From the NCBI GenBank assembly GCA_937927965.1, contig CALEZA010000125.1:1-17427 (forward strand): 17,427 bases of DNA, read 5' to 3'. The notes under the pieces are model-generated. The model was given only the letters and a program-made list of their open reading frames with translations, did not search any database and had not been told where the DNA came from. Of the stretch, positions 15,713 to 17,427 are shown piece after piece. The position numbers and the translations under genes are program-made. Within the stretch, counting starts at the first letter, position 1, and each line of letters opens with the position of its first letter. This stretch comes from an uncultured Candidatus Planktophila sp. (GTDB taxonomy: Bacteria; Actinomycetota; Actinomycetes; Nanopelagicales; Nanopelagicaceae).

Positions 15713-16633
15713 TCACCGAGAGTTAGACCGATTTGTAACCAGAACACGGAGCCCTTCGGCTGAGCCTTGGAGGTATCCGCCTCCAGTTGGTTTTGCTATG
15801 GCGCTGAGCGTATTTGCTCCTCGCTGAGATGGTCTCCAAGAACAAGTTGCCACACCCGCACTACTTGCTACATTAATGCAGTTTGGAATTTTCTTTCCAT
15901 TTTGAGTGAATGTCACTGTCGAAGCAGTATTTACGGTTGCATTAATTGTTGATGGAGATCGATAAGTTGCAAATGAACTTCCATCTGCAAGAGCGAGTGA
16001 AACACTCATAGCTACCAATACTCCAGATTCAATACTTAACTGCCATATTTGAGGTGCCGAAAAATTCACGGTCCAAGTTGAATTCGGGGCAGGCAGGCCT
16101 CCAGCTACATAAGCTTTATGCCAACTCGAATTGGTCAAACTTGTTGAAGTGTCCACATTGATTCCATTATTAGGAAATAGATCAGCTGTGGGCGGAGAGT
16201 TGCTGTAACAGACGGGGAATGTGCTGTAGGAAACACTCGGAACTAAGAAGAATTTTGTCCCTTGAGCTAGAGAATAAGAGCCGGTGAAATGCACAACGGT
16301 ATTTCCCCCAGTACCTGAAGTTCTATCAGAAGTAAATGTCGCCAAGTTATTTCCTGGAGCGTTTGTGCTCGTATTATTCGAAAATAGGTAATACACAGTT
16401 GTTGCCCAGTTAGTGTTTGCGCTAGTTCCCACATTGATGTTGAGACCGGTAATTGTTATAGCCTTATTAGCGACAAACCTGTTGACATAAATATTGTTGC
16501 TAGAGAAGAGAATATTGCAGGTAGTCATCAATCCATTAAAGGCAATCGTTGGGCCAGCCGCACTTGAAGATGGAAGTACCTGAAGCAGAAGAGAATAGAT
16601 CAAGGCACTCAGTAGCCATTTTCTCCGTTGCAT
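15713..16633 (-). CDS. Secreted protein with C-terminal Ig-like domain
   Basis: A 306-residue exported protein of unknown function. The signal peptide is MQRRKWLLSALIYSLLLQVL followed by PSSSAAG, cleaved near SSAA. Residues about 28-200 form a beta-rich, Asn/Thr/Ser-rich domain (NNIYVNRFVANKAITITGLN, then VYYLFSNNT, VVHFTGSYSLAQGTKFFLV and WTVNFSAPQIWQLSIESG). It looks like a jelly-roll type domain similar to bacterial choice-of-anchor domains, though I am not certain. Residues about 205-306 form an Ig-like domain with VTFTQNGKKIPNC, VATCSWRPSQRG and the ending VLVTNRSNSR. This domain is shared with the protein at 8815-10314. Its -10-like TAAAAT lies 7 bases before the ATG. The propeller-protein gene follows on the same strand after 97 bp. 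Confidence 0.8.
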   Translation of the reverse strand: MQRRKWLLSALIYSLLLQVLPSSSAAGPTIAFNGLMTTCNILFSSNNIYVNRFVANKAITITGLNINVGTSANTNWATTVYYLFSNNTSTNAPGNNLATFTSDRTSGTGGNTVVHFTGSYSLAQGTKFFLVPSVSYSTFPVCYSNSPPTADLFPNNGINVDTSTSLTNSSWHKAYVAGGLPAPNSTWTVNFSAPQIWQLSIESGVLVAMSVSLALADGSSFATYRSPSTINATVNTASTVTFTQNGKKIPNCINVASSAGVATCSWRPSQRGANTLSAIAKPTGGGYLQGSAEGLRVLVTNRSNSR

Positions 16634-16640
16634 ATGGACT

Positions 16641-16646
16641 ATTTTA
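16641..16646 (-). promoter_or_regulatory. Candidate -10, leaderless promoter of the 15713-16633 gene
   Basis: TAAAAT on the minus strand, then AGTCCAT, then the ATG at 16633. There is no ribosome site. A weak TTAAGG lies 18 bases further upstream as a possible -35. Confidence 0.5.
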
Positions 16647-16686
16647 GAGTATGCGGATAGTGCCCTTAATATCGCACTAACTATCT

Positions 16687-16698
16687 AGAGCATGCTCT
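16687..16698. promoter_or_regulatory. 12-bp perfect palindrome upstream of the secreted-protein gene
   Basis: AGAGCATGCTCT reads the same on both strands and lies about 40 bp upstream of the candidate -10 at 16641-16646. The position suits an activator or repressor site, but a single 12-bp palindrome can arise by chance. The rest of the gap 16634-16793 shows no other clear signal. Confidence 0.25.
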
Positions 16699-16793
16699 TA
16701 CTAAGACGCACAAGAATGAAGGGCTATGAAATTGTGGATCGTCGGTAGTTTCATATAGGCCGGTGAATGGTCCTGAAGTGGCCGAGATGACAA

Positions 16794-17255
16794 TTGGAGT
16801 TCGACTCTAATTTAAGTTGCTTATTACAAAATGGCAATCAGCCGTCCCAACCATTCCCCAAGCGGGCATTCATAACTAGCCAATTACTCATCGAGCCAAC
16901 TCCGCCTGAGAAAGCAAAAACCCTAAGAGCTTTGAGGAAGATTCTATTACGGAAATGCGGCAGTAATTTCGGAAAAAAAGTAGTATTAGGTATGCGATAT
17001 TTTCTGCGTTTTAATAGTGAAAGAGAACCGGTAAACCTTTATCGCTGTCACCAAGACATCCATCCAGCAATGAAATTGAGAGTCTTATCTTTTAGTTTAG
17101 AAGATGTAGGGGCCTTTCTAGAAGAATCCTGGAGTGAATCGGGCTGGGTTCCAGTTGAGGGAACTGTGAAACGCATTCTCGATGGCTCTATTGACTGTGA
17201 TGAGGTCACAGAGGTAGAGGCTAGTAAAATTTACCCTGAAGCTTTTATGAATTAA
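16794..17255 (+). CDS. Hypothetical protein, AT-rich orphan next to a tRNA
   Basis: An open frame of 153 codons that I do not recognise. The N-terminal third is basic and proline-rich (PTPPEKAKTLRALRKILLRK). The C-terminal half looks coding, with an amphipathic acidic stretch (SFSLEDVGAFLEESWSESGW, VKRILDGSIDCDEVTEVEAS) ending KIYPEAFMN. No signal peptide or membrane helix is seen. The first possible start is TTG 16794, directly after an in-frame stop and with no good ribosome site; TTG near 16938 or ATG 16992 could be the true start. The region is visibly richer in A and T than the rest of the window and uses codons such as TTA and ATA freely. With the neighbouring tRNA end and a tandem repeat, this suggests acquired DNA, but no integrase is present. 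Confidence 0.5.
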   Translation: MEFDSNLSCLLQNGNQPSQPFPKRAFITSQLLIEPTPPEKAKTLRALRKILLRKCGSNFGKKVVLGMRYFLRFNSEREPVNLYRCHQDIHPAMKLRVLSFSLEDVGAFLEESWSESGWVPVEGTVKRILDGSIDCDEVTEVEASKIYPEAFMN

Positions 17256-17296
17256 TCCTGAGTAACAAGGCTTCACCTAAAAATCATTTGGGCAAA

Positions 17297-17318
17297 TGTG
17301 TATGCAGTTGTGTATGCA
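17297..17318. repeat. Tandem 10-bp direct repeats near the tRNA 3' end
   Basis: TGTGTATGCA occurs at 17297-17306 and 17309-17318 with a 12-bp period, in the 118-bp gap between the orphan ORF and the tRNA. Short direct repeats beside a tRNA 3' end can be integrase arm sites or other protein-binding sites; nothing else in the gap identifies them. Confidence 0.4.
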
Positions 17319-17373
17319 TTCTTAATCGAAAGTATTGATAGGAAAGGTTTTGTTCGATCACTTACCCACGATG

Positions 17374-17427
17374 TGGTGCCCCCGGTCGGACTCGAACCGA
17401 CACTGGAAGGATTTTAAGTCCTCTGTC
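17374..17427 (-). tRNA. tRNA-Leu (anticodon UAA), 3' part, cut by window edge
   Basis: Read on the minus strand: anticodon stem GAGGA, 7-nt loop CTTAAAA (anticodon TAA at positions 34-36), stem TCCTT (one G-U pair), variable region CCAGT, T-stem GTCGG, loop TTCGAGT, stem CCGAC, acceptor strand CGGGGGC, discriminator A and an encoded CCA (17376-17374). UAA reads the leucine codon UUA. The 5' half, including the D-arm, lies beyond the window. The variable region is only 5 nt, whereas bacterial leucine tRNAs normally have a long variable arm. Confidence 0.85.

Noticed and set aside
16727..16756. Short frame beginning MKLWIVGSFI before the orphan ORF, reminiscent of the starts of some small phage proteins
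   Set aside because: It stops after 10 codons and no frameshift restores a convincing continuation; at most a trace of a decayed gene.
1..17427. CRISPR arrays, transposases, integrases, toxin-antitoxin pairs or defence genes
   Set aside because: No regularly spaced repeat array and no protein with such motifs was found on either strand.

Overview
This window reads as a dense actinobacterial chromosome of moderate G+C. Intergenic gaps are very short and stop/start overlaps are frequent (ATGA, GTGA, TAATG). Many genes have a -10-like hexamer 6-9 bases before the start codon and no Shine-Dalgarno sequence, which suggests leaderless mRNAs. The gene set (greA next to a DUF4307 gene, an Rv1086-like cis-prenyltransferase, SURF1, a DUF3817 protein, DrrA/B-type ABC transporter, three-gene pnt) points to Actinobacteria. 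The streamlined layout and the style of the secreted proteins suggest a planktonic lineage such as Nanopelagicales (acI). That placement is inference; no marker gene here fixes it.

Layout. 1-636: 3' part of a class I fumarase (+). 653-3300 (-): a secreted transglycosylase-like protein with a repeat-bearing promoter region, then (reading right to left) a small membrane protein, SURF1, a DUF3817 protein and a short-chain cis-prenyltransferase as an overlapping operon. 3315-4214 (+): DUF4307 membrane protein and greA. 4216-5975 (-): DrrA/DrrB-type ABC exporter, divergent from 5995-8801 (+), a 14-TM EmrB/QacA-type exporter followed by a second, 12-TM MFS transporter. The two export units share a 19-bp gap holding a near-symmetric double -10. 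A large RNA hairpin lies at the junction of the two MFS genes.

8815-10314 (+): large secreted glycine-rich/cadherin-like protein, tail-to-tail with the pnt operon (10311-13128, -), which encodes a proton-translocating NAD(P) transhydrogenase in three genes. 13186-13229: a clear intrinsic terminator for the Bax-inhibitor-1-like membrane protein gene (13239-13979, -). 14125-16633 (-): two more secreted proteins, one a propeller-like repeat protein with a poly-Gly linker and helical tail, the other sharing its C-terminal domain with the 8815 protein. 16794-17255 (+): an AT-rich orphan ORF. 17374-17427 (-): the 3' part of a tRNA with anticodon UAA, running off the window.

The genes are mostly housekeeping: respiration and redox (fumarase, SURF1, Pnt), envelope lipid carrier and wall turnover, transcript elongation (GreA), and drug or metabolite export. 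The least described content is the trio of secreted surface proteins, the hairpin at the start of the second MFS gene, and the orphan ORF beside the tRNA.
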